Assembly: GCA_003445095.1 (NCBI GenBank)
Contig: DLVS01000385.1
Location: 1-13,272, forward strand
Direction: 5' to 3'
Length of the DNA stretch: 13,272 nucleotides
DNA from: Verrucomicrobiales bacterium
Lineage (GTDB): Bacteria > Verrucomicrobiota > Verrucomicrobiia > Limisphaerales > UBA9464
Part shown: in pieces, positions 1 through 7,018 of the stretch
How the letters are laid out: each line of letters starts with the position of its first letter
How positions within the stretch are numbered: position 1 is the stretch's first letter
The notes under the pieces: model-generated
Told to the model about the DNA's origin: nothing
What the model saw: the letters and a program-made list of their open reading frames with translations, nothing else
The model's database searches: none
Program-made: the position numbers and the translations under genes

Positions 1-854
1 CCCGTGGCCAGATTCCGCTCCAGGACGCGCGCGGTGTCGCTGCCGAGGGAGCTCTCGATGAACAACGATTGGCCGTCTTTGGTGAACTCGAGCGGGCCGA
101 GATTTTCCTCTGGGCCGACTTTCATCCACGAACGCCACGGAGAATTCACCTCGTCGCGCACGCGCAATTCCGTGCCGCCGTCTGCGGTACTCACCTGGCC
201 CAGGCGGATCTTCAGTTGGTCATCGGCCATCCATCCGGTGACGTCCCCGGGGTTTTCCGTGTCAAGAACGAGCGCTCCGGTTTCCAAGTTGAGCCGATAC
301 GCATCGAACGTTTCACGGCTGCGGGCGTTCAGTTCGACCAAGACTTCGTTGGGAAACTTCTCATTCGTTGCGACTACCTGAGCCCGCACGCCTTGAATGG
401 GTGTGTAATCGCGAACGTTGCCCGTTTTCAGATCGACGCCGTAGAGGTGGAAATTCTCATCGCCGTCGGTGTCCTGCAGGTAAAGCAACGTCCGATTGTC
501 CTCCGCCCAAAAGTACTGGCGAATGCCGCGCTTTTTGTCGGCCGTAACCATCTTGTCGTCGTCTTTGCCAATGGTTTTCACCCAGACTTGCAGCACGTTG
601 TTGGTGTTGGGCGCGATCCAAGCGAGGCGGGTGCCATCAGGTGAGAGGCGTGGCGACGTGCGTTCGGGATTTCCAAACAGAACATCCCGGGGAATCAGCG
701 GCGGGAGTTCGGCCAGCACGGCGGTGGCCCCCCAGAAACAGACTCCGATCAGTACCAGGGCAAGCTTTGGCAAACCTACGGCCGTGCCCTTTCGGAACTG
801 GAACGGTTGCGCTGGGGGCCTCTCTGCGACTTGAACGAGGGTACCTTCTTGCAT
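1..854 (-). CDS. S9 family peptidase (prolyl oligopeptidase family), N-terminal part
   Basis: This is an exported serine peptidase of family S9 (prolyl oligopeptidase/acylaminoacyl peptidase type), expected to cut peptides in the periplasm or outside the cell. Only the first 284 residues are present; the gene continues past the left edge. A basic stretch (RKG, 21-23) and a hydrophobic segment (about 30-48, ending AVLA) form a late signal peptide or anchor. The rest is the S9 beta-propeller: LIPRDVLFGNPER at 53-65, a WD40-like blade SPRLSPDG at 67-74, ADKKRGIRQYFW at 105-116, YLQDTDGDENFHLYGVD at 125-141 and a second blade FTKDGQSLFI at 257-266. These are highly characteristic of bacterial S9 peptidases. 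The alpha/beta-hydrolase domain with the Ser-Asp-His triad lies outside, so activity cannot be judged. The only ATG is at 852-854; it has no clear Shine-Dalgarno, and the roughly 29 residues before the hydrophobic segment are long for a signal peptide, so a later non-ATG start is possible. A repeat begins 62 bases upstream. Confidence 0.9.
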   Translation of the reverse strand, partial: MQEGTLVQVAERPPAQPFQFRKGTAVGLPKLALVLIGVCFWGATAVLAELPPLIPRDVLFGNPERTSPRLSPDGTRLAWIAPNTNNVLQVWVKTIGKDDDKMVTADKKRGIRQYFWAEDNRTLLYLQDTDGDENFHLYGVDLKTGNVRDYTPIQGVRAQVVATNEKFPNEVLVELNARSRETFDAYRLNLETGALVLDTENPGDVTGWMADDQLKIRLGQVSTADGGTELRVRDEVNSPWRSWMKVGPEENLGPLEFTKDGQSLFIESSLGSDTARVLERNLAT

Positions 855-916
855 CGTCAAAACGTTGCGCTGTCGCTTTATAAGTCGTCAAGTTGGACCA
901 TCAGCCTGTCAGCGTG

Positions 917-1037
917 GTAGGCTGCCGCGCTGCGACGAACCCCGCGCCGAGGGTACGGCCGATGGCGTCGGCGAAAGGCCGTCCGGAGCTGCACCCCGGC
1001 CGGGGACGGCACCGCGCGCCATCCCTGCCGTTTGAAG
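917..1037 (+). repeat. Dispersed extragenic structured repeat, copy 1
   Basis: This GC-rich element matches the one at 4858-5005 in the same orientation. Its left end (GTAGGCTGCCGCGCTGCG, 917-934) matches 4858-4876 apart from one base, and its right end (TCCCTGCCGTTTGAA, 1022-1036) is identical to 4991-5005. The block GGCACCGCGCGCC (1008-1020) is also nearly shared. The middle differs but is full of self-complementary sequence: ACGGCC (955-960) pairs with GGCCGT (977-982), GCCGA (958-962) could instead pair with TCGGC (968-972), and CCCCGGCCGGGG (994-1005) is a perfect palindrome. It lies between the divergent S9 peptidase and sulfotransferase genes. It has no convincing reading frame of its own and no clear terminal inverted repeats. 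It behaves like a REP- or MITE-like extragenic repeat; the exact ends are uncertain. Confidence 0.75.
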
Positions 1038-1115
1038 GGGAGAGGTTGCAGGCTGGACGAGCCTCATTGACTCGCGTCTCATCCGTCGGCCGCCCTTTCG
1101 GCGGGTTGGCACCGG

Positions 1116-2246
1116 ATGTTTTTTAATTGGCGGCTCTTCCTGAAGGCTCTGCGACTTCTGTTGTTCGGCCAACCCTTCACCTTCAGACGTTGGTTCTACG
1201 GATTGTTCTTCAGCGGCCTATTCCTGGTCTTTCTTGGGCTGGTCACCCTCGGTCGCTTGATTGACCTGGTCCTGTTCCGCGGGTTCCGCCGCCAGCCGGT
1301 GCACGCCCCGGTTTTCATCATTGCCCCGCCGCGGTCCGGGACAACTCTCGTGCAGAACTTGATGAGTTTGGATTCGGAACGGTTCGTTTTCCTCAAGATG
1401 TATCAGACGATCTTCCCAGCCGTATGCTTCCAACGCTTGATCGACTTCTTGGCGGCGGTGGATTCCGCGGCCGGGCGGCCGGCCGAACGGCTTCTTGGGT
1501 GGTTCCAGCGCCGGTGGTTCGGAGGCTGGGACGATCTACACAAGATGCGGCTCAACCAACCGGAAGAGGACGACGCGCTGTTTCTCTATGCCTTCGCGTC
1601 TGAAGCGATCTACATGCTGTTCCCTTTCATTCGGCCGTTGTGGCCCGCGGGATTTCCGGATGCATTGCCGGTCGAACAACGTCACCGATTGATGACGTAC
1701 TACCGAAGCTGCCTTCAGCGGCACCTGTATGCGAATGGTCCAACTCAAACGCTACTTTCAAAGGCAACCCAATCGTGCGGTACCGTCGATTCCCTGCACG
1801 AGGAGTTTCCGGATGCCCGTTTCATAACGATCATCCGACATCCCTATCGCTCACTCGCGTCGCACGTCAGCTTGTTCGTCCCGGTGTGGCAGAAGCATTC
1901 ACCGGAGATTGCCAAGGACGGCCCCGTGGCCCGGGATTACGCGCAACTGGCGATCGAGTGGTATAAGCACCTGTTCGCCTTTCGAAATAAAGTCCGGCCG
2001 TCCCAATACTACTGCATCGATTATCGGGACCTCGTGCGCGATCCGGCAGACACGATTATGAGACTCTACGCGCACTTCGGTTGGAAGGTTTCACCAGGCC
2101 TTCGGCAGCGCCTAGATGAGGCCAATCAGCGTCAGCGCGAATTCAAGAGCAAGCACGAATACACCTTGGAGGAATTCGGCCTCACCCGGGAATACGTTCA
2201 AAGCGAGCTCGGTGAGCTCCTCGATTTCTACCGCCTGGAGCGTTAG
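1116..2246 (+). CDS. Sulfotransferase family protein with N-terminal membrane segment
   Basis: This is a predicted PAPS-dependent sulfotransferase (Sulfotransfer_3 type) that would move a sulfuryl group from 3'-phosphoadenosine-5'-phosphosulfate to a hydroxyl or amine acceptor. The 5'-phosphosulfate loop is clear: IIAPPRSGTTLVQNLM at about 68-83. The 3'-phosphate-binding motif follows at about 238-249 (TIIRHPYRSLAS), with the expected Arg and Ser. The C-terminal HEYTLEEFGLTREYV (347-361) is also typical of the family. Ahead of the catalytic domain lie about 60 residues with a hydrophobic stretch at 28-54, so the enzyme is probably anchored to the inner membrane with its active site in the cytoplasm, where PAPS is found. 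The 376-residue length is normal for anchored members. The ATG at 1116 has no good Shine-Dalgarno. The gene ends with a double stop (TAG TAA) and converges on the antiporter gene with a 29-base gap. The acceptor could be a glycan, lipid or small molecule and cannot be read from the sequence. Confidence 0.9.
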   Translation: MFFNWRLFLKALRLLLFGQPFTFRRWFYGLFFSGLFLVFLGLVTLGRLIDLVLFRGFRRQPVHAPVFIIAPPRSGTTLVQNLMSLDSERFVFLKMYQTIFPAVCFQRLIDFLAAVDSAAGRPAERLLGWFQRRWFGGWDDLHKMRLNQPEEDDALFLYAFASEAIYMLFPFIRPLWPAGFPDALPVEQRHRLMTYYRSCLQRHLYANGPTQTLLSKATQSCGTVDSLHEEFPDARFITIIRHPYRSLASHVSLFVPVWQKHSPEIAKDGPVARDYAQLAIEWYKHLFAFRNKVRPSQYYCIDYRDLVRDPADTIMRLYAHFGWKVSPGLRQRLDEANQRQREFKSKHEYTLEEFGLTREYVQSELGELLDFYRLER

Positions 2247-2275
2247 TAACGCTGTCGACGGAACGGGCTGCGGAT

Positions 2276-3580
2276 TTAGCGAAAGAAGAGCCACCAAATC
2301 AGAGCCAGGGTTGGCAACATGAAGGGTATCGTAAATCGAAAGATGTAACCCAGAAATGAAGGGGTTGGACAGCGTTGTTCCTCGGCAATCGCCTTGACCA
2401 TGAAATTGGGCCCGTTGCCGATGTAGGTGTTGGCCCCAAAAAAAACGGCCCCCATGGAAAGCGCGACCAACAATCGGGCAAACGAAGGGTCTCCCAGCAG
2501 CACGGCCACCTCGGGGTGAATCGGAACGCCGGATGCTTGAGCCGCCGTCGCGGGGGCGGCAAATGCCCCCAGGCCCAAGCTCAGAAAACTGAGGTAAGTG
2601 GGTGCATTGTCGAGCACGCTACTCAAGGTGCCGCTGCCCCAGAAGAACGACGTCGGCGTGGGCGCAGCGAATCGGGATGCATTCGCCTCGAGCCAATCCA
2701 AGGCGGGCATCATCGTGGCGAAAATGCCGACAAACAGGATCGCCACCTCTTTGACCGGATGGAAATTGAAGGCATTGGCGTGGTGGATCGGTTTGGGAGT
2801 GGTGAAATAAGAACCAACGGCCGCCCCCAGCATGAGCCCTTCGCGCAAGAGCCGCGGGTGTTCCAAGAACACCGCCCCCAAGATGACTCCGAGAAACAGC
2901 AGGTTCGTACAGCCCTGGAAGGTCCAACTATCGGCTTGGCGAGCTTGCGTCTGAATTTCCGGTGGCATTCGACGAAAATTGAGGGAATCCACTAGGAAGA
3001 AAAAGGTAAGGAGAACTCCAAGGGCGACCGCCCACATGGGCCAGCAGTGTTCCGCCACCCACCAAAAAGGGACGCCCTTGAGGTATCCCAAAAATAAAGG
3101 TGGATCGCCAATCGGCGTCAGCGCGCCCCCGACATTGGAGACGATGAAGATGAAGAAGACGACGTGGTGCGCCGCCAACCGAAACCGGTTCATGCGGATC
3201 CACGGGCGAATCAAAAGCATCGACGCGCCGGTTGTTCCCAACACGTTAGATAGAAGGGCCCCCATGCCCAACAACACCAAATTTTCTCTCGGTGTTGCGC
3301 CCCCACGGACGCCGACATGAATTCCCCCACTCACCACGAACAGACTCCCCACCAGACAAATGAAGCTGAAGTATTCCTTGGCGGTTTCGACGACCCGGGG
3401 CGCGGCTTGCAGGCCTATCAAATAATAGGCGACCGTGATCGTTCCGAGCGCGACCGCGACTTTGGGATAATGGCGATTCCACCAACTGCCGAAAAACAGA
3501 GGCGCCAATGCAATCGTCGTCAGCAGCAGTCCGAACGGGACAATCATCCACGGATTCGGAGAAACAGCAGCGGCCAGCAT
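2276..3580 (-). CDS. Sodium:proton antiporter, CitMHS/NhaD-like
   Basis: This is a polytopic inner-membrane transporter of the ion-transporter superfamily that includes CitMHS, ArsB and NhaD. It is probably a Na+/H+ antiporter that exports sodium using the proton gradient. From the ATG at 3578-3580 it is 434 residues with about 11 hydrophobic segments. Two half-repeat signatures stand out: SNVGGALTPIGDPPLFLG at 148-165, and LSSVLDNAPTYL at 319-330 followed by GANTYIGNGPNFMVKAIAE at 382-400. The paired discontinuous-helix motifs (SN-GG-TPIGDPP and DN-PT) are the family hallmark. The protein ends with a final membrane helix, IWWLFFR. The frame also opens upstream at a TTG (3613), which would add 11 residues (LRRR-rich); I prefer the ATG. 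The gene starts 96 bases after the sialidase-like gene on the same strand (63 bases from the TTG), so the two may form a transcription unit. Substrate is inferred from family; citrate or another anion is less likely. Confidence 0.88.
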   Translation of the reverse strand: MLAAAVSPNPWMIVPFGLLLTTIALAPLFFGSWWNRHYPKVAVALGTITVAYYLIGLQAAPRVVETAKEYFSFICLVGSLFVVSGGIHVGVRGGATPRENLVLLGMGALLSNVLGTTGASMLLIRPWIRMNRFRLAAHHVVFFIFIVSNVGGALTPIGDPPLFLGYLKGVPFWWVAEHCWPMWAVALGVLLTFFFLVDSLNFRRMPPEIQTQARQADSWTFQGCTNLLFLGVILGAVFLEHPRLLREGLMLGAAVGSYFTTPKPIHHANAFNFHPVKEVAILFVGIFATMMPALDWLEANASRFAAPTPTSFFWGSGTLSSVLDNAPTYLSFLSLGLGAFAAPATAAQASGVPIHPEVAVLLGDPSFARLLVALSMGAVFFGANTYIGNGPNFMVKAIAEEQRCPTPSFLGYIFRFTIPFMLPTLALIWWLFFR

Positions 3581-3676
3581 GTCTGCACTCAACGCTGCCC
3601 GGCGGCGTAACAATGGGGCAAGCGGCGAATCAGAGGAACCTTTGGGTCGATTTCGTCGCTACCGGGCATTGGTCCG

Positions 3677-4807
3677 TTATGGGCCAGCCACCCATTGCTC
3701 AGCGAAAATCGCTCGCATCACGCGTTTTCGTTCGTCGGTAAAGACGACCTGAATCCGGCCATCGCGCGTCTGAATTGCCGTCGGGTAAGCGTAGTCGCCA
3801 TTCGGGCGGTCGAGCAGATTGCGTTTGTGAGGAAAGGTCTTCGCGCCATCCGTTGAGAGCGCCACGGTCAAAGGCGATCGATCCGAGAAACTGTCGTTGT
3901 AAACCAGCAGGTGATGCCCGCTCTGTAGTCGCAGGAAGTCAATCGCTGCATTCGGATTAGGGAATTGAGAGTCCACGCCACCGCTCCACGTGTGCCCGTT
4001 ATCACGCGACTCCGTGCGCACGAGCCAGCCGTCGGGACGTCCCTCGTAGTCACCGCCGCGACGGCAGTAGGCCAGCAAGTGCGGCCCTTCGATAATGGCG
4101 GGTGCCGGCTGAATGTCGCCGAGGCGAGAGCGCACGCGATTGGACTCCGACCACTTCAGAGTTTTCGGATCGTACCGGAGAAAGAACGAAGTGCAGTCTG
4201 GGCTCGTGAGTTCCGGATCATCGCCGACTTCGTGATACACCGGCAGCAAGTAGTCACCATTGTCGAGAACGATGGGCCGATTCCGCACCATGGTTCCGGC
4301 TTCAAAGGTGAGCATGAACGACTCGGACCAAGTGGCCGCACCATCTCGGGAAATCTTCGCCGTGATGCGCGACGTATCCCAAATCTCGCCATAACGAGTG
4401 ACGTAGAACAACCACACCAAACCGTCTGGCGCCTGCCAAACCACAGCATTGCCGAGCGAATGAAAGGGATTGCGCGCGATCGCGACGGGCTTGGACCAAC
4501 GGGAACGCCCCTTCTTCAAACGCAGGCCAAACACCGCCGCCGAATCGTCTTTGTATTCGCCCTTCCCACTGAAGAACACGACGTACAAATCGCCGTTCGC
4601 CAGTTCAGTCACACTCGCCGGATGTTTGTAATCTCCGGTGGCGGCCTCGGGACCCACGATGGTCTCGATCGTCAGGCCTTCGGACGCGATCAGGCGAAGG
4701 CAGGTGAGCCAGCAAAACAGTAGTCCAGCCAGCCTCGGGAAGGCTGGCGAAAATCTCCTGAGAGAATGTGGAGTCACTGAGAGATTCGGGTGTGTTTGTC
4801 GATACAT
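3677..4807 (-). CDS. Exported sialidase-like BNR-repeat protein (putative glycoside hydrolase)
   Basis: This is a secreted six-bladed beta-propeller of the sialidase/BNR_2 superfamily, probably acting on glycans outside the cytoplasm. After a basic N-terminal region comes a hydrophobic signal segment at about 25-41 (LAGLLFCWLTCLRLIAS), so the mature protein starts near residue 42. At least three Asp-box repeats (S-x-D-G-x-T-W type) are visible: SRDGAATW at 153-160, SRDNGHTW at 267-274 and the weaker STDGAKTF at 318-325. MVRNRPIVLDNGDYLLPVYHE (about 173-192) is a core motif shared with exo-sialidase-annotated proteins of this group. The 376-residue length fits one catalytic domain with no carbohydrate-binding module. 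Many environmental members do not act on sialic acid, so the substrate is open; I could not confirm the complete Arg triad and Tyr/Glu pair of GH33. The start is ATG (4805-4807). A repeat copy begins 50 bases upstream, and the antiporter gene follows on the same strand. Confidence 0.85.
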   Translation of the reverse strand: MYRQTHPNLSVTPHSLRRFSPAFPRLAGLLFCWLTCLRLIASEGLTIETIVGPEAATGDYKHPASVTELANGDLYVVFFSGKGEYKDDSAAVFGLRLKKGRSRWSKPVAIARNPFHSLGNAVVWQAPDGLVWLFYVTRYGEIWDTSRITAKISRDGAATWSESFMLTFEAGTMVRNRPIVLDNGDYLLPVYHEVGDDPELTSPDCTSFFLRYDPKTLKWSESNRVRSRLGDIQPAPAIIEGPHLLAYCRRGGDYEGRPDGWLVRTESRDNGHTWSGGVDSQFPNPNAAIDFLRLQSGHHLLVYNDSFSDRSPLTVALSTDGAKTFPHKRNLLDRPNGDYAYPTAIQTRDGRIQVVFTDERKRVMRAIFAEQWVAGP

Positions 4808-4857
4808 GGTGAGACTTGGTTTAGAGAGTTCGGACGCGAATCATGATCCTGACCTCG

Positions 4858-5005
4858 GTAGGGCTGCCGCGCTGCGGCGGCCCCGTGCTGAAGGCACGGT
4901 TTTTCGCAGCGACGCCGTGGAGGAATTCGACACGTCACTGCGAAAACCGGCTCAGAGCTACGCCCGGGCCGGAGAGGGCGCCGCGCGCCTTCCCTGCCGT
5001 TTGAA
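4858..5005 (+). repeat. Dispersed extragenic structured repeat, copy 2
   Basis: This is the second copy of the element at 917-1037, in the same orientation. The ends are conserved (GTAGGGCTGCCGCGCTGCGG at 4858-4877 and TCCCTGCCGTTTGAA at 4991-5005) while the centre differs in sequence and is about 27 bases longer. It contains strong inverted repeats: CCGTGC (4883-4888) with GCACGG (4894-4899) around a five-base loop; GGTTTTTCGCAG (4898-4909) with CTGCGAAAACC (4938-4948), nine continuous pairs plus two after a bulge; CGCCC with GGGCG around 4961-4980; and GGCGC with GCGCC near 4978-4990. It lies between the gamma-glutamyltransferase-like gene and the sialidase-like gene, starting 50 bases before the latter's start codon. 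Short frames that cross it look like chance. Confidence 0.78.
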
Positions 5006-5082
5006 TGGTTAAGGGTAAATGGTAATTTGATGTCAGTCTCCTCGATCAAGAGCATGATTAAAATAAGGAGTACGACTAAGGC

Positions 5083-6789
5083 TCAGTAGCCTGACGCTTG
5101 ACCATCTTTGCGAGATTCGCTGGCGCCAACCCACACCCGATTGGTCCGGTCCCACATCACTGCCTGATACCCTCCATATGAAGGAGTACCGGCGAACCCC
5201 AGCCGATGTCCCCGGCGTTCGAGTTCAGCTCGCACTTCCGGTGCAAAGGTTGCCTCCAAATTTACTGTGCCTGCCGGAGTCAGTTCGGAGCCATCGGGAT
5301 CGACGGAGCCGGTGTGATAGACCCGCGGAGCATCGCCCGCTTCCTGCAGTCCCATTCCGAAATCGAAAAGATTGAGCAGAATCTGAACATGCCCCTGGGG
5401 TTGCATGTCGCCCCCCATCAAACCGAAAGCCATCAATGGTTCGCCATCGCGAGTGACGAATGCCGGAATAATCGTGTGAAAGGGGCGCTTGTGCGGCGCA
5501 TAGGAGTTTGGTCGTTCGGGCGTGAGGTCGAAGGCTTCTCCGCGGTCCTGCAACGCGAAGCCCAATCCCGGCGGTACCATCCCGCTGCCCATTCCGCGGT
5601 AGTTGCTCTGAATCAAGGAGACCATCATCCCTCGTTCATCCGCCACACACAGATAAATGGTGTCGCTCGTGCGCAACGCCGGCAACCCAGGGTCCAGATG
5701 GCCCGCGGGTTGGGTCGCGTTGATGAGCGCGCGTCGTTGAGCCGCATATGATTTTGAGTTCAGTTCGGCGATGGGGGTCCGAAAGAAGTCCGGATCGGCG
5801 TAGAGCCGGGCGCGGTCAGCGAACGCCAGCTTCTTGGCCTCGATCAACCAATGAAGATGTTCGACGCTGCCAAAGCCCGCGGCTCGGAGATCAAAACCTT
5901 CCAAGATGTTGAGCATTTGCAGGACGGCGAGGCCCTGGCCATTCGGCGGCAGTTCCCACACTTCGTAACCCCGATACGTCGTCGAAATGGGTTCAACCCA
6001 GTTCGAAGTGTGGTCAGCGAAGTCGCGTTCACTCAACGAACCACCTTGGGCGCGATGAAAGGCCACGATCGTTTGGGCGATCCGACCGCGGTAGAACGCA
6101 TCGCGTCCACCGGTCGCGAGTTGCTCGTACGTCGCCGCCAATTGCGGATTCTGGAAACGCTGTCCCTTCCGCGGCGTGGCTCCGCCGGGAGCGTAGAGTT
6201 CGAGGACGTTCGGATACTTCGAGATCAGCACGACGTTGCTCGCCCACGCGCGGGCAATCACTTCGGAGACCGGGAAACCATCGCGCGCGTAGCCAATGGC
6301 TGCCGTCAGATTGGTGCGCATCGGCAGTCGACCAAACTTTTCGTGGAGCCGAAACCAGCCGTCCACGCAGCCAGGCACGGTCACGGGTAGCGGGCCGTAA
6401 CTGGGAATGAACTTCAGATTGCGCGCCTGCAGGTCCTCCAGCGACATATCGTAGGGCGAACGACCGCTGGCGTTCAGGCCGTGAAGCTTTCGAGTGGCCG
6501 GATCCCAAACCAGCGCGAACAAATCACCGCCAATCCCGCAACTGACGGGTTCCATCAACCCCAGGCAGGCATTGGCCGCAATCGCGGCGTCCACCGCCGA
6601 ACCGCCTGCTCGCAGCACCTCGAGTCCGGCTTGCGTCGCGAGCGGATGACTCGTGCAGACCATTCCATGAGGGGCGATGGTTTCCGACCGAGTTGCCCAT
6701 GGGCTGATTCGGGCGCGAATCGGAGCGGCGGGGTCAGCAGACGACATGAACGAAATGGCCAGGATGAAGAATAAGGCGCGCATGACCAT
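5083..6789 (-). CDS. Exported gamma-glutamyltransferase family protein (YwrD-like Ntn-hydrolase)
   Basis: This is a gamma-glutamyltransferase-family N-terminal-nucleophile hydrolase that self-cleaves into two subunits and probably hydrolyses or transfers gamma-glutamyl groups (glutathione or related amides) in the periplasm. A signal peptide is visible (MVMRALFFILAISFMSSADP, 1-20). The large subunit carries GMVCTSHPLATQAG (42-55), GGSAVDAAIAANACLG (62-77), EPVSCGIGGD (80-89) and NASGRSP (106-112), where R110 corresponds to the substrate-carboxylate Arg. Cleavage is expected before T377 in RTSDTIYLCVAD, leaving a small subunit of about 192 residues with NYRGMGSG (396-403) and GFALQDRG (410-417). 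The classical oxyanion-hole GSPGG is absent; GLMGGDMQPQGH (456-467) stands in its place, as in the YwrD-like branch, so hydrolase activity is more likely than efficient transpeptidation. The 568-residue length is normal. The ATG at 6787-6789 has a weak purine-rich GAGACG just upstream; a second ATG lies two codons in. Acylase activity is an alternative. Confidence 0.9.
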   Translation of the reverse strand: MVMRALFFILAISFMSSADPAAPIRARISPWATRSETIAPHGMVCTSHPLATQAGLEVLRAGGSAVDAAIAANACLGLMEPVSCGIGGDLFALVWDPATRKLHGLNASGRSPYDMSLEDLQARNLKFIPSYGPLPVTVPGCVDGWFRLHEKFGRLPMRTNLTAAIGYARDGFPVSEVIARAWASNVVLISKYPNVLELYAPGGATPRKGQRFQNPQLAATYEQLATGGRDAFYRGRIAQTIVAFHRAQGGSLSERDFADHTSNWVEPISTTYRGYEVWELPPNGQGLAVLQMLNILEGFDLRAAGFGSVEHLHWLIEAKKLAFADRARLYADPDFFRTPIAELNSKSYAAQRRALINATQPAGHLDPGLPALRTSDTIYLCVADERGMMVSLIQSNYRGMGSGMVPPGLGFALQDRGEAFDLTPERPNSYAPHKRPFHTIIPAFVTRDGEPLMAFGLMGGDMQPQGHVQILLNLFDFGMGLQEAGDAPRVYHTGSVDPDGSELTPAGTVNLEATFAPEVRAELERRGHRLGFAGTPSYGGYQAVMWDRTNRVWVGASESRKDGQASGY

Positions 6790-7018
6790 ACCGTCTCGCT
6801 ATCACGGGTCGCGAGCCGAGGCACGATAAAGTTGACCCGACCGACCCGACCTGCGATTCGCAAGGTTAGCCCTGAACTGTAGACGAGGCAGGCTCAGACT
6901 TGCTTCCCTTCAACGCGCGCCTCCGCCGGGGATTGAGATGGAGTCTCCTCACGTTTGCTCCTAGGCGGTTCATAGGCTGGATCCGCGTCCGCTTTTGGAA
7001 TTACTCGGACCGCCGATC

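Noticed and set aside
69..644. A 191-residue plus-strand open frame (and 4-381, 496-834) at the left edge
   Set aside because: The minus strand here encodes a clear S9 peptidase with signal peptide and propeller motifs; the plus frames are antisense shadows without recognisable domains.
637..891. An 84-residue minus-strand frame with an ATG upstream of the S9 peptidase start
   Set aside because: It overlaps the S9 peptidase in another frame, is Arg/Pro-rich and matches no family.
1049..1104. Small hairpins upstream of the sulfotransferase gene (AGGCT/AGCCT and CCGCC/GGCGG)
   Set aside because: Stems of five base pairs are expected by chance at this GC content, and no T-tract or regulatory context supports them.
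893..1172. Short open frames on both strands across the first repeat copy
   Set aside because: They consist mostly of repeat sequence, which is GC-rich and poor in stops, and are not preserved in the second copy.
3965..4723. A 252-residue plus-strand open frame
   Set aside because: It lies entirely antisense to the sialidase-like gene, whose Asp boxes and signal peptide prove the minus strand is the coding one.
4638..5055. Open frames of 124 (plus) and 93 (minus) residues across the second repeat copy
   Set aside because: They cross the repeat and the 5' end of the sialidase-like gene, and have low-complexity composition with no domain signal.
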